From positions 22,480 to 86,479 of the forward strand of contig VBPX01000032.1 of the NCBI GenBank assembly GCA_005877075.1: a DNA stretch of 64,000 bases, given 5' to 3'. The DNA is from Nitrososphaerota archaeon (GTDB lineage Archaea; Thermoproteota; Nitrososphaeria; Nitrososphaerales; Nitrososphaeraceae). Below, piece by piece: positions 35,707 to 45,718 of this stretch (positions are counted from its first letter, which is position 1; every line of letters starts with the position of its first letter). The position numbers were made by a program, and so were the translations under genes. The notes under the pieces were generated by a model, which did not search any database, had not been told where the DNA came from, and was given only the letters and a program-made list of their open reading frames with translations.

Positions 35707-37002
35707 ATGCAAAATGAAAATATCATGAACAGAACTTTTGCTTCATTTGTCAACAAAGAGAATATTGGCCAAAATTTAACACTAATTGGATGGCTTGAGG
35801 ATTTTAGAGATATGGGAAAAATTGGTTTCATAACACTGAGGGATATGACAGGAAATTTTCAAGGTGTTCTTGCTGGAGAAATATTATCTAATTTTAGAGA
35901 AATACCAAGACAAAGTGTTATCATGGTCATAGGAAGTATTCAAGATACTAGAGCAGCAAGTTTTCAGACTGAAGTCAAAGTACAAAGTGTAAAACTTTTA
36001 TCTAGAGCTGTAAATCCACTCCCGATTGATCCTACGGGAAGGGTCAAATCCTCAATGGACAAGAGACTAGATTCCAGAGCTCTCGATTTGAGGGATCATC
36101 ATATTTCTAGTATTTTTAAAATTAGATCTCTTGTACTTAATTTGATTCGCAATTTCTTGTGCTCTAGAATGTTTGTTGAGGTCAATACCCCCAAGATAAT
36201 AGGAAGTGCCACTGAAGGAGGTGCGGATCTTTTTGGTTTTGAATATTTTTCAAAGAAGGCATACCTTGCTCAGAGTCCACAGTTATACAAGGAACAACTT
36301 ACATTAGCTCTTGAAAGAGTATTTGAAATTTCATCATATTTTAGAGCCGAACCATCCCACACGGTAAGACATCTCTCAGAATTTGTGAGTGTTGATTTAG
36401 AAGCTGCATTTCTTGATTATGGCGAAATTATGGATATTGTACAAGATTTAGTTATCTCTATCATAAACGATCTTTTTGCTCATCGTGAAAAAGATATGGC
36501 ACTATTTTACAATAAACAAGAAATCAAGATTGATAGGATTCCAAGGATTAGCTATGAAAAATGTTTAGAGGATTTAAAAGGTTTAAGTGAAAAACTAGAA
36601 TTTGGAGACGACCTTTCAGATCCCGCATTAAAAAAACTTGGCGAGATTTATCCAAGTTTTTATTTCATAGTTGATTGGCCGACTAAACTAAAACCATTCT
36701 ACATACTTGAACATGAAAAAAAATCTGAACTTTCAAGGTCATTTGACTTACAGTATGGCAATTTAGAAATTGTTTCTGGTGGAACCAGAGAACACGATGT
36801 CCAAAGGCTACGAAATAAATTAGTTGAAAAAGGACTTGACCCAAAAAGTTTTTCCGATCATTTGCAGACATTTGAATGGGGAATGCCACCTCATTCTGGA
36901 TTTGGTCTTGGCTTTGACAGATTTATGATGATAATTACTAATTCCACAAACATTCGGGAAGTTGTCCTCTATCCGCGGGATACTGACAGACTTACACCGT
37001 AG
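35707..37002 (+). CDS. aspS: Aspartyl-tRNA synthetase
   Basis: This archaeal/eukaryotic-type class IIb synthetase charges Asp (and perhaps Asn) onto tRNA. It has an N-terminal anticodon-binding OB fold (LIGWLEDFRDMGKIGFITLRD). Motif 1 follows (NTPKIIGSATEGGA), then motif 2 (FEISSYFRAEPSHTVRHLSEF) and motif 3 (GFGLGFDRFMM). ATG 35707 gives the best N-terminus, four bases after the previous stop; an upstream TTG at 35677 is also in frame. It converges with and overlaps the JAMM gene by 11 bases. Confidence 0.97.
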   Translation: MQNENIMNRTFASFVNKENIGQNLTLIGWLEDFRDMGKIGFITLRDMTGNFQGVLAGEILSNFREIPRQSVIMVIGSIQDTRAASFQTEVKVQSVKLLSRAVNPLPIDPTGRVKSSMDKRLDSRALDLRDHHISSIFKIRSLVLNLIRNFLCSRMFVEVNTPKIIGSATEGGADLFGFEYFSKKAYLAQSPQLYKEQLTLALERVFEISSYFRAEPSHTVRHLSEFVSVDLEAAFLDYGEIMDIVQDLVISIINDLFAHREKDMALFYNKQEIKIDRIPRISYEKCLEDLKGLSEKLEFGDDLSDPALKKLGEIYPSFYFIVDWPTKLKPFYILEHEKKSELSRSFDLQYGNLEIVSGGTREHDVQRLRNKLVEKGLDPKSFSDHLQTFEWGMPPHSGFGLGFDRFMMIITNSTNIREVVLYPRDTDRLTP

Positions 37003-37408
37003 AAACCTTGATCTTTACCTCTTTCAGGTTATCATCTATTAACATGTACGCTTTGAATCTTGAATTGGATAATTCGTAAATTAGCCATATTACAGGATTA
37101 ATTCGCATATAACTCAAGTCAGTCGATGAAGGCCTTGACCCTACTAAATGGGAATGGTATATCCCTATAATGTCCAGCCCTTCTTTAGATGCTGATTGAT
37201 AGACTTTCATAAGTTCATCTGGATCTATATTAAACGAGTATTGCGAATTGGCGATATTGCTCATTTTTTTTAACACTTTTACATTATATTCATCACCAAC
37301 CATCTTTCCTAAAAGAAGGGAACAAGACTCATTGGGAAGGTCTTCTCTAGTGGAACAGACTATAGAATTAATTTGGGTCTCAGTCATTAGTAATGTTATT
37401 TCAGTCAT
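36992..37408 (-). CDS. JAMM/MPN-type metalloprotease
   Basis: The 138-residue protein carries the JAMM zinc site: Glu27 in NESCSLLLG, His85 and His87 in YHSHL, Ser94 and Asp97 in SSTD. The loop between HxH and SxxD is one residue shorter than the usual seven. JAMM enzymes act as deubiquitinases or desampylases, or in sulfur-carrier processing. The ATG is 37408. No sampylation gene is next to it, so the substrate is unknown. Confidence 0.85.
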   Translation of the reverse strand: MTEITLLMTETQINSIVCSTREDLPNESCSLLLGKMVGDEYNVKVLKKMSNIANSQYSFNIDPDELMKVYQSASKEGLDIIGIYHSHLVGSRPSSTDLSYMRINPVIWLIYELSNSRFKAYMLIDDNLKEVKIKVSTV

Positions 37409-37514
37409 TTATTGATCAATTTTCCCACGCAATCATTGACATTACTGTACCTATGTATAACTTAATATTATATTTTTTTGGGAATGAATTTGGTAAGTTA
37501 GATCTGGGTGTGGT

Positions 37515-38321
37515 TTAGCCTACTGTTATCTTTCCTTTCATGTATGGATGTATAGTACAGAAATAGTCATAATTGGGTTCCTTAAGTTTCGAGGCATCGA
37601 GAATGAAAGTACCTTTCGGCTTTATGATCTTTGAATCAAAAGTTTTACCATCATCTATTGAACTCGTTATCGTATGAGGAACATTGTCATTATTACTCCA
37701 TATAATTCCTCCATCCTTTGGAACTTTTATATCGTTTGGTTCAAAACTCGGATTACCTTGGGCAGAGGCACCAGGAAGAATACTAGCTTTCACCGGATTT
37801 GTAATATTTCTAACAGAAGTGGTTTCATTCCTTTTTGTTGCTGTATTTTCTATATTTTCTTCTTGTTGGGCTTTTGGGGCAACTAGCCCAAATACATAAA
37901 AAGTAGACCCTCCAACAACTGCTGCAATTACAAATATTACTGCTATTGCTTTGAAGTAAGGCGTCCTCTTGTATGAGGCAACAGTAAGTATTGTAGCAGG
38001 TATTGAAATTATTAACATAAGTCCAATATAAGCAAAGATACTTGGTATTCTGGTGCTAATAGTAATTGCAGCCGCAAAACCAAATGTGACAAGGAAACCT
38101 AATGTAATAAAAGTTGCAGATTTTGCCCTCCCTGATGTCGGGAATCCGTCTTTGAAGATTCCAGAAGCCAGAAATATCAACCCTATAAACATAGTAAGAA
38201 GGCTAACAGCATGCATTCCTTCTGTAAATGTATGCGCAATGCCAGAAAGTGATATACCAACCCCAACGATACCAATGGATGTAAGTCCTATTCCTGGAGT
38301 AATAAGATCCCAATCAGTCAT
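37515..38321 (-). CDS. Membrane-anchored blue copper (cupredoxin) protein
   Basis: The 268-residue protein has about five transmembrane helices in the first 150 residues. A Gln/Asn/Thr-rich linker follows, then a C-terminal plastocyanin-like domain. The likely copper ligands are His216 (NVPHTIT), Cys255, His258 and Met261 in YFCTIHPYMKG, the standard type-1 copper set. It should face the outside of the cell and carry electrons. Ammonia oxidisers of this phylum rely on many such copper proteins in place of cytochromes. It has a palindrome upstream of its ATG 38321. Confidence 0.88.
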   Translation of the reverse strand: MTDWDLITPGIGLTSIGIVGVGISLSGIAHTFTEGMHAVSLLTMFIGLIFLASGIFKDGFPTSGRAKSATFITLGFLVTFGFAAAITISTRIPSIFAYIGLMLIISIPATILTVASYKRTPYFKAIAVIFVIAAVVGGSTFYVFGLVAPKAQQEENIENTATKRNETTSVRNITNPVKASILPGASAQGNPSFEPNDIKVPKDGGIIWSNNDNVPHTITSSIDDGKTFDSKIIKPKGTFILDASKLKEPNYDYFCTIHPYMKGKITVG

Positions 38322-38331
38322 ACTTTAGTAC

Positions 38332-38347
38332 GTGAACTCTAGTTCAC
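38332..38347. promoter_or_regulatory. Palindromic operator candidate before the cupredoxin gene
   Basis: GTGAACT-CT-AGTTCAC is an inverted repeat of two seven-base arms, 11 bases before the cupredoxin ATG. It lies where a repressor would block transcription start. The regulator is unknown. Confidence 0.4.
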
Positions 38348-38627
38348 ATAATTAATCTTTTCTTGGAATGTAGGTTTATTATTTCATAATTTTTGAGACA
38401 GATTATCCAACAGGCAAAGTTTTCGTCTAGTATGACTGAATTGACTAATAATAATTATTAAAGAACTGGTCAAATATTTTTCTCAGTTGTAAGGAGAATG
38501 GCATATTTTTAGACATAAACCAATTTGGGTTAACACCATAAAACACACCAAAATTTATTTCCTGACATGTCAAAGCACTTATATTCAAGCTAGATAAGCT
38601 TACCATCGTATTTACAAATATGAGGGT

Positions 38628-39863
38628 TTGAAATTGCCTAATACTGGTATAGTAAAATATCATGTTAAACTTAAATTTGAAGTTGATGGGATCGTAGAAA
38701 AGGCCGATATAATTGGCGCAATATTTGGCCAGACTGAGGGATTACTAGGTCCTGAGATGAATCTGAACGAGTTGCAGAAAGTGTCAAAGGTTGGTAGAAT
38801 TGAGGTAAATGTTGATACCAAATCGAATACAACCAAAGGTGACGCCTTGCTTCCTATGAGTACTGACATTTCTACTGCTGCGCTTATATCCGCCGCTATC
38901 GAAAGCATAGATAAAGTTGGACCATTTCAGGGTAAGTTCCTGTTGGTCGGAATAGATGATATAAGAGCTATTAAGAAAAAAATTATTGTAGACAGAGCTA
39001 AGAAAATAATTCAAGAATGGGCAACAAAGACAATTAGTGAAGGAGAAGAAATGTTGCGCGATGTATATGATGCGAGCAAACCTGGAAAACTAACCACGTT
39101 TGGAAAAGCTCAACTAGCATGTGGTACTGGCGTGTTCGATTCACCATACATTATACTTGTTGAAGGAAGGGCTGATGTGATTAACCTTTTACGCGCAGGT
39201 TTTGATAATTCTATTGCTATCGAAGGAGCTAAAATTGATGAAACTATTACGAACTTAACATCGGGAAAGAAAGTTATCGCATTTCTAGATGGAGATAGGG
39301 CGGCTGACTTGATTTTAAAAGAATTGCAAGGACTGGTTAAGATTGATAAAGTCTTGAGAGCTCCGACTGGAAAAGAAGTTGAAGAATGTACTCCATTGGA
39401 GATTTCTGATATCCTTAAGGATGTAGTTGAACCTACGAGCGAGCAGTATGAGGCACCTGTTCAGCATCAAAAGAGCATTAAAAAATCAAAAATCTATGAG
39501 AACAATAATTCATCATATCAAGATAATTCTAATTTTAATAATGGTGAGAAAGTAAAAGATGATCCACAAATAACTACAGCTGTTAAAGAAGTGTATCCAC
39601 AAATCAACGAAACACTGGAGGCTATGATATTAGATAACTCTATGCAAGTGTTGTTAAAGATTCCAGTCTCAGAAATAATCAAAAGATTAGATTCTTTAGA
39701 AGGTGCTAGATTTCTGGTTATGGATGGCATAATTACGCAACGACTAATTGATGCCGCATACCGGGCAGGTATCGAGTACGTAGTTGGACATAGGATGGCC
39801 GAGTTAAAAAAATCACCAGAAATCACAGTAAGAACTTTTGATGAGATAGGTATTGGCAACTAA
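38628..39863 (+). CDS. dnaG: Archaeal DnaG-type protein (primase/exosome-associated)
   Basis: The 411-residue protein matches archaeal DnaG. It has an N-terminal helix domain (KYHVKLKFEVDGIVEKADIIGAIFGQTEGLLG) and a TOPRIM domain with ILVEGRADVINLLRAGFDN and the acidic FLDGDRAADLILKEL. A C-terminal domain follows a poorly conserved Ser/Asn-rich linker. In archaea the protein is also an exosome component. It starts at TTG 38628 and ends 8 bases before the riboflavin kinase gene. Confidence 0.93.
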   Translation: MKLPNTGIVKYHVKLKFEVDGIVEKADIIGAIFGQTEGLLGPEMNLNELQKVSKVGRIEVNVDTKSNTTKGDALLPMSTDISTAALISAAIESIDKVGPFQGKFLLVGIDDIRAIKKKIIVDRAKKIIQEWATKTISEGEEMLRDVYDASKPGKLTTFGKAQLACGTGVFDSPYIILVEGRADVINLLRAGFDNSIAIEGAKIDETITNLTSGKKVIAFLDGDRAADLILKELQGLVKIDKVLRAPTGKEVEECTPLEISDILKDVVEPTSEQYEAPVQHQKSIKKSKIYENNNSSYQDNSNFNNGEKVKDDPQITTAVKEVYPQINETLEAMILDNSMQVLLKIPVSEIIKRLDSLEGARFLVMDGIITQRLIDAAYRAGIEYVVGHRMAELKKSPEITVRTFDEIGIGN

Positions 39864-39871
39864 GGAATAAG

Positions 39872-40588
39872 ATGCAAGAAATAAAGTCTGAATACATAAT
39901 AATATTAGCTAAACTATTGGTCAAGGGTGCGAAGGATAATTTTATTGAGTTTACTAGTACCGATATTGGAATAGAGATAAACAAGTCCCAACAAGCAGCT
40001 TCAAAAGTGATTTTGGAGTTGGAAGAGCTGAAATATGTAGAACGTATCAAAAAAGGACACGGTTATATGATCAGAGTAACAAACGAAGGTCTTTCGTCTG
40101 TTAAAAAAATGTCAGATTTTCTCGATATGGCAATAAATTTATCGCCGGGAAATGTTCATTTTAATGGTATTTTGGTATCTGGAATGGGAGAAGGCAAGTA
40201 CTATATGAGTCTAGAAGGATATCGCAAGCAATTTGAAAAAAAAATTGGCTATATCCCTTATCCTGGTACACTTAACATTAGAATAGTTGATCCACTGTCG
40301 TTAGAAAATAGAGAAAAAATTGAAGGATTTGGTTATCAATTTATTGATGGCTTTAGCGATTCTAAAAGAACTTACGGCTGGGTCAAGTGTTACCCTGTAG
40401 CTGTCAATGGCAGAGTAGATATTCAATCCGACTTGCTGATTCTTGAACGAACTCATCATGATAAGGACATGTTAGAAATCATAGCCCCAATCAATGTCAA
40501 AGAAGTTATGAATTTGAAAAATGGTGACAATGTTAAGGTAACATTACAGACGTCCAAGAATAGAACTGAATCATATATCATAAATTGA
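39872..40588 (+). CDS. ribK: CTP-dependent riboflavin kinase with N-terminal winged helix
   Basis: The 238-residue protein has an N-terminal HTH domain (about residues 1-75, with TSTDIGIEINKSQQAASKVI as the recognition region). A C-terminal archaeal CTP-dependent riboflavin kinase domain follows (GILVSGMGEGKYYMSLEGY, then PYPGTLNIRIV). This is the RbkR architecture: the enzyme makes FMN, and the HTH can regulate riboflavin genes. It lies 8 bases after dnaG and overlaps the convergent ribL by 18 bases. Confidence 0.93.
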   Translation: MQEIKSEYIIILAKLLVKGAKDNFIEFTSTDIGIEINKSQQAASKVILELEELKYVERIKKGHGYMIRVTNEGLSSVKKMSDFLDMAINLSPGNVHFNGILVSGMGEGKYYMSLEGYRKQFEKKIGYIPYPGTLNIRIVDPLSLENREKIEGFGYQFIDGFSDSKRTYGWVKCYPVAVNGRVDIQSDLLILERTHHDKDMLEIIAPINVKEVMNLKNGDNVKVTLQTSKNRTESYIIN

Positions 40589-41200
40589 ATGGCCTAACTC
40601 TTCTTTAATTTGGGCACTTTTAGATCCTGGAAATGGAGTGTTCAGCCGAATTATCCTTGTACTTATGCCTCTCTTTGAGCAATTTACAGCAATTTCTTTT
40701 TCAGTATGTATCTGATCATATCCTAATGCGATAATATCAGGCTTTACAAATTCTACAGTATCATACAATGTTCCCTCCCTCCCAATGATTGCATAATCTA
40801 CATATCTAATTGATGAAACTAATTCTCTTCTAAGATATTCATCATGGTATATTTTTCTATTTTTGTTTATTTTAAGTGCCGTTGAACTCCTTGCAACTAC
40901 TACGATCAATATATCACCTTGATTTTTTGCATCTTTTAATGTATGAATGTGGCCGGGATGCACTATATCAAACACCCCGCCAATCAATACAATTTTTAGT
41001 AAACCTCTTCCAAGGAAAGTTAACTTAAGTGAATCAGATTTTTCTACAAAACCATTTTCTATCAATTCGTCAATTTTTAACTTAAAAGAATCTTCTGAAA
41101 TTGTAATTCTATCCTTTAGATACTCAAATGGCAAAATTTCTGAATCAAGTGATGAAACATAAACTGCTGTTAGAATAGCTTTGTCGAGAGGTTCTATCAT
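40571..41200 (-). CDS. ribL: FAD synthetase RibL with N-terminal winged-helix-like domain
   Basis: The 209-residue protein has the HxGH nucleotidyltransferase motif in VLIGGVFDIVHPGHIHTL near residue 75, and a C-terminal INKNRKIYHDEYLRRELVSSI-type region, as in archaeal RibL that makes FAD from FMN with ATP or CTP. The first about 65 residues form an extra helical domain that looks like a winged helix (ITISEDSFKLKIDELIENGFVEK, then LKLTFLGRGLLK). It converges with ribK, so two successive steps of flavin synthesis sit back to back. Confidence 0.9.
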   Translation of the reverse strand: MIEPLDKAILTAVYVSSLDSEILPFEYLKDRITISEDSFKLKIDELIENGFVEKSDSLKLTFLGRGLLKIVLIGGVFDIVHPGHIHTLKDAKNQGDILIVVVARSSTALKINKNRKIYHDEYLRRELVSSIRYVDYAIIGREGTLYDTVEFVKPDIIALGYDQIHTEKEIAVNCSKRGISTRIIRLNTPFPGSKSAQIKEELGHSIYDI

Positions 41201-41429
41201 AAATTCGACACTAATTAAGAATCAGTGTCTATTTAGTTCTATTCTCTATTTATACTGTATATGTTCTTTAAACAAGATACTCGTTGTCTCACTCAACCCA
41301 ATTTTTAACTTAATCATTTAGAGTAATTACGCTTGGCCAAATTCAGGAGTATTGGTCGTTTCAGAGCTTTTTAGACAAAGTCAAAATGGAGTAAATCCGA
41401 CACGTCTTGATTTTACAGCAAAACTAATA

Positions 41430-41439
41430 CCTAAATAAT
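41430..41439 (+). promoter_or_regulatory. TATA box of pdxST
   Basis: CCTAAATAAT is centred about 27 bases before ATG 41461. Confidence 0.4.
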
Positions 41440-41460
41440 GCAGATTTGAAAAAATAGTAG

Positions 41461-42432
41461 ATGACAATATCGCAAGTGGGTTCATATTCAGCATCAAAGG
41501 GAATCAAGGTTTCAACAGTTAACAGCAAAGAAATTTTGTCTGGTACAACATTAATAAAACGTGGCTTTGCTCACATGCAGAAACATGGCGTAATTATGGA
41601 TGTAACTAATGTAGAGCAGGCCCAGATAGCCGAAGACGCTGGAGCAGTAGCAGTCATGGTCTTGGATAAGCTTCCTTATGACGTAAGACATGCTGGTGGA
41701 GTTGCTAGAACTGCTAGCGTAAAGGTGATTGAAGCAGTATTGGATTCTGTGAGTATACCAATTATGGCAAAGTGCCGAATTGGACATTCGTCTGAAGCCA
41801 GTATACTAGTTGAGATAGGGGTCGATATGGTGGATGAAAGCGAAGTACTTAGCCCTGCTGATGAAAGTAGACACATATGGAAGTGGAATTACACTACACC
41901 ATTTGTTAATGGTGCCAAGAATTTAGGAGACGCACTAAGAAGAATAGAAGAGGGTGCTGCAATGATTAGAACAAAAGGTGAACCCGGAACAGGAGATGTT
42001 TCAGAGGCCGTGACTCATATAAGAATGATAAATAATGAAATGAAAAAATTAAAAGGAATTCATGACAATGGCGATAATCAAGAATTAATTAAAATTGCAA
42101 GGGAGATAAGATCTTCTTTTGAGATAGTTAAAGAAACAGCTAGGCTTGGAAGATTGCCGGTCGTAAATTTTGCTGCTGGCGGAATATCTACTCCCGCAGA
42201 TGCTGCATTACTAATGAGCTTAGGATGTGATGGAATTTTCGTAGGTTCAGGCATATTCAAAGCTGAAGATCCCCTGGAAAGAGCAAAAGCTGTTGTTATA
42301 GCAACCACTTATTTCGATGATCCTAAAACAGTTTTAGAGGCACAAAAAATGATTGATGAAAGAAAATCTATGCTTGGTCTTGATATTAAGAATTTAGATT
42401 TAAAGATGCAAGAAAGAGGTCCCACGATATGA
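41461..42432 (+). CDS. pdxS: Pyridoxal 5'-phosphate synthase subunit PdxS
   Basis: The 323-residue protein makes PLP from ribose-5-phosphate, glyceraldehyde-3-phosphate and ammonia. It carries [29 protein letters not shown] (with the catalytic Lys), [41 protein letters not shown] and [16 protein letters not shown]. The length is slightly greater than usual (about 295) because of an N-terminal extension. It overlaps pdxT by four bases (ATGA), indicating coupled translation. Confidence 0.97.
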   Translation: MTISQVGSYSASKGIKVSTVNSKEILSGTTLIKRGFAHMQKHGVIMDVTNVEQAQIAEDAGAVAVMVLDKLPYDVRHAGGVARTASVKVIEAVLDSVSIPIMAKCRIGHSSEASILVEIGVDMVDESEVLSPADESRHIWKWNYTTPFVNGAKNLGDALRRIEEGAAMIRTKGEPGTGDVSEAVTHIRMINNEMKKLKGIHDNGDNQELIKIAREIRSSFEIVKETARLGRLPVVNFAAGGISTPADAALLMSLGCDGIFVGSGIFKAEDPLERAKAVVIATTYFDDPKTVLEAQKMIDERKSMLGLDIKNLDLKMQERGPTI

Positions 42433-43058
42433 ATGATGAATTACTAATCGGAGTACTAGGTCTTCAAGGTGATATTGAAGAGAATATCAAGGCTACAAAT
42501 AATGCATTTAAAGAAATGAATTTGAAAGGAAAGATAATTTCTGTTCGCTATCCAGAAGAATTATTGAAACTTGATGGTTTGATTATCCCGGGGGGCGAAA
42601 GTACTGTAATGGGGTTGCTAATTGCACTTAAGAATGGATTATTGGACTCCATAAGAAAAATCCTCCAAGAAGGAATACCTGTAATGGGAACATGTGCTGG
42701 AATGATTGTTTTGGCAAAAAAATCCTATGATAAGGTTGTGGGCAATAAGAATCAGTTATTATTGGGAGCATTAGATATTGAAGTAGAGAGGAATTCCTTT
42801 GGAAGACAGCATGATTCATTTGAATCGAATTTGAATATATCGGGTATAGGGAGTGATTTTAGAGGAATTTTTATACGAGCACCCTCTGTAATCTCGGCAG
42901 GTCCAGGAGTTCAGATACTCAGCAAGTTTGACGAGAAAATAGTAGCCGTAAAACAAGAAAACATTATTGGCACTTCATTTCATCCTGAATTATCTGGAGA
43001 CTCTAGGATGCATAGATTGTTTATCGAGCTGGTTAGTAAACGGAAGGCAAATAGATGA
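42429..43058 (+). CDS. pdxT: PLP synthase glutaminase subunit PdxT
   Basis: The 209-residue class I glutaminase supplies ammonia to PdxS. It contains [39 protein letters not shown] with the nucleophile Cys, FGRQHDSFE and the catalytic [12 protein letters not shown] (His-x-Glu). It begins within the end of pdxS. Confidence 0.97.
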   Translation: MNDELLIGVLGLQGDIEENIKATNNAFKEMNLKGKIISVRYPEELLKLDGLIIPGGESTVMGLLIALKNGLLDSIRKILQEGIPVMGTCAGMIVLAKKSYDKVVGNKNQLLLGALDIEVERNSFGRQHDSFESNLNISGIGSDFRGIFIRAPSVISAGPGVQILSKFDEKIVAVKQENIIGTSFHPELSGDSRMHRLFIELVSKRKANR

Positions 43059-43086
43059 GTCAAGATTTCTCCTATGCTAACAATAG

Positions 43087-45378
43087 TTACTTCGTACGGA
43101 TCAAATTAAGCGCTGAACCAGCTTTAAACCATTTTATCTGTGATAAATTATACGAATGCCTGAGCAAGATTTCATCTTCAGTACCGTTACCATGTTGTAT
43201 AACACATTTAATATGTTTATTTTCCTGAAAGTTCTTAAGGTCTAATGTGCTCAACCTATCATCTTCTAATATCTTGTCATAGTCTGTAGGGTTTGTAAAA
43301 GTAAGAGCAAGTATTCCTTGTTTCTTTAGATTTGTTTCATGTATCCTTGCAAAGCTTTTGGCAATTACTACACAGCAACCTAGATAGCGTGGGGTCATTG
43401 CGGCATGTTCTCGACTACTTCCTTCGCCATAGTTATTATCTCCTATTATTATCCATTTCATTTTTCTTGATTTGTATTCACGTGCTATGTGCGCAAGTAA
43501 TTCTATCTTACTATTGAAAATGTTTTTGCCCTTTCCAATCTCCTCTTGGTGAAACGCATTGATTGCACCGAGAAGAAGATTATCGCTTATCTTATCCAGA
43601 TGACCTCTATACATTAACCACGGACCAGCAGGAGATATGTGATCTGTTGTACACTTTCCTTTGATTTTTACTAGAATCAGTATCTTTTTAAAATCATTTC
43701 CATCCCATTGACAAAAAGGTTCCAATTTTTGTAGTCTGGAACTATTAGGATCGATTATTACATCACCACCGTCAGACTCATGAGAAGGTGCTAGGTAAAC
43801 TTCCCTATTATGGACAAAGCCATTCTGTGGAATCTCCGGGGCTTTTTTTGGGGGAGTTAGTTTGAATTTTATTCCATCGCTGGCTACCAATTCATCAATT
43901 AAAGGATTAAATGAAAGCCTTCCGCCCAATGCTAATGCTATTACTAATTCCGGACTTCCAATAAAGTTCATTGTTTCTCTTCTGCCATCATTACGTCCAG
44001 GAAAATTTCTGTTATAAGATGTCACAATGGTGTTAGGTTCTCCCTTCTTCAGCTCTGATCTTTTCCATTGGCCAATACACGGCCCACATGCATTCGCTAA
44101 TACATTTGCTCCTATATCTTTTAGCGCTTTCATTTGACCATCCCTTTCTATCGTACCGCGAATCATTTCAGATCCCGGAGTAACTTGGAGAGGAACCTTT
44201 ACTTTTATTCCCTTTGACTTTGCTTGTTCAGCAATATCAGTTGCTCTTGACATATCCTCATATGATGAATTTGTACAACTTCCAATAAGTGCTACGGAAA
44301 TGGTATCAAGATAGTTTTCCTTCTCAACGTCATTGGCCATTTTTGATATGGGCCTTGCTAAATCTGGAGTATGAGGTCCAACAAGATAAGGTTCAAGTTT
44401 AGAGAGATCTATCTCAATTAATTGATCAAAATAGTCATGCGCTTTTTCTCTGTCTTCGGAGATCTCAGCTTCTATTTCTTGATCTATTGTAAATAAATTT
44501 CTGTAATTATTTGCAAGATCGGCAATCTCTTCACGTCCTGTAGCTCGAAGATATATATCCATTTTCTTATCATATGAAAATATTGAACAAGTAGCCCCTA
44601 TTTCTGCACCCATGTTAGTAATAGTAGCTTTCCCTGTGCAACTTATGGTACTCGCTCCAGGACCAAAGTATTCTATTATTGCATTTGTTCCCCCATACAC
44701 TGTGAGTTTTGAAGCAACGTAGAGTATAATGTCCTTTGGTGAAGCCCATCCATTGAGTTCCCCTGTCAGGAATACACCGATGCGTTTTGGATATAAAAGC
44801 TCCCAGGACATTCCTGCCATTACCTCCGCTGCATCAAGACCTCCCACACCTATTGCAATCATACCAAGACCACCTGCATTAGGCGTATGCGAATCAGTAC
44901 CTATCATCATGCCTCCTGGAAATGCGTAATTTTCAAGCACTACTTGATGAATAATTCCAGAACCCGGTTTCCAAAATCCGATCCCGTATTTTCTTGAAGC
45001 TGATTCGAGAAACTTGTATACTTCATTGTTTTCGTAGAGCGCCTGTTTGGTATCCGATTCACCACCAATCCTAGCTTGAATTAGATGATCACAATGAACG
45101 GTAGTGGGGACAGTTACCCTCTCAAGACCTGTCTGCATAAATTGTAAAAGTGTCATTTGACCTGTTACGTCCTGCAGCGCAACTCTATCGGGATCTAAAA
45201 AGATATAATCCAAGCCAAATTGAATTTCTCTCTTCATATCTAAATCATGAATATGACCCACAAGAATTTTTTCAGAAGCAGTAAGCGGTCTGTCTATGAT
45301 TTCTTTATACTTGTTAACATTAATTTGTAATTTCCCATAGGTTGCAGAAATCATGTCAATTGATGGTTTAATATCCAT
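43087..45378 (-). CDS. acnA: Aconitate hydratase
   Basis: The 763-residue enzyme isomerises citrate to isocitrate. It holds the 4Fe-4S site cysteines in SCTNSSYED and ANACGPCIGQW. Other motifs are HCDHLIQA, IGTDSHTPNAGGLG, GRNDGRRETMNFI near the cluster and the swivel-domain DNNYGEGSSREHAAM. Compared with the ~890-residue IRP/AcnA type it is shorter, closer to the mitochondrial type. ATG 45378 is the clear start. Together with sucCD it supports an operating TCA pathway. Confidence 0.96.
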   Translation of the reverse strand: MDIKPSIDMISATYGKLQINVNKYKEIIDRPLTASEKILVGHIHDLDMKREIQFGLDYIFLDPDRVALQDVTGQMTLLQFMQTGLERVTVPTTVHCDHLIQARIGGESDTKQALYENNEVYKFLESASRKYGIGFWKPGSGIIHQVVLENYAFPGGMMIGTDSHTPNAGGLGMIAIGVGGLDAAEVMAGMSWELLYPKRIGVFLTGELNGWASPKDIILYVASKLTVYGGTNAIIEYFGPGASTISCTGKATITNMGAEIGATCSIFSYDKKMDIYLRATGREEIADLANNYRNLFTIDQEIEAEISEDREKAHDYFDQLIEIDLSKLEPYLVGPHTPDLARPISKMANDVEKENYLDTISVALIGSCTNSSYEDMSRATDIAEQAKSKGIKVKVPLQVTPGSEMIRGTIERDGQMKALKDIGANVLANACGPCIGQWKRSELKKGEPNTIVTSYNRNFPGRNDGRRETMNFIGSPELVIALALGGRLSFNPLIDELVASDGIKFKLTPPKKAPEIPQNGFVHNREVYLAPSHESDGGDVIIDPNSSRLQKLEPFCQWDGNDFKKILILVKIKGKCTTDHISPAGPWLMYRGHLDKISDNLLLGAINAFHQEEIGKGKNIFNSKIELLAHIAREYKSRKMKWIIIGDNNYGEGSSREHAAMTPRYLGCCVVIAKSFARIHETNLKKQGILALTFTNPTDYDKILEDDRLSTLDLKNFQENKHIKCVIQHGNGTEDEILLRHSYNLSQIKWFKAGSALNLIRTK

Positions 45379-45718
45379 AGTTTATGGAATACTTTTTCAT
45401 ATATAATTATTCATAAAGTTTCCCTTTAGAATTCGCAAGATGCGCTAAATCATTATCTTGAAATTATGCGTGTACAATAATATTACGATTATTCTCAATC
45501 TAAAATGTATTGCGATGAACCTTGATCTATTTTATTAATTCCAAGTAAAAGAATCATGTTTTTCCACTTGTGGATACCAACTAGAAGAACATGGACAAAT
45601 TAGAAAAATGGTGATAAAGTTAAAATGCTAATTTACTAGTAACATAATTAATTTTTAAATGAACTGGTCGATGAATACATAATACAGTAACCTTGTGAAG
45701 CGCCTTTCAAACTGTGGA
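45379..45718. other. 340-base gap between aconitase and tRNA-Leu
   Basis: It contains no reading frame or RNA that I can support. The region next to 45378 should hold the aconitase promoter (A/T-rich ATATATAATTATT). Confidence 0.4.

Noticed and set aside
38445-38663. 72-residue minus-strand frame before dnaG
   Set aside because: It overlaps the dnaG start, its composition looks random and it has no motif or promoter.
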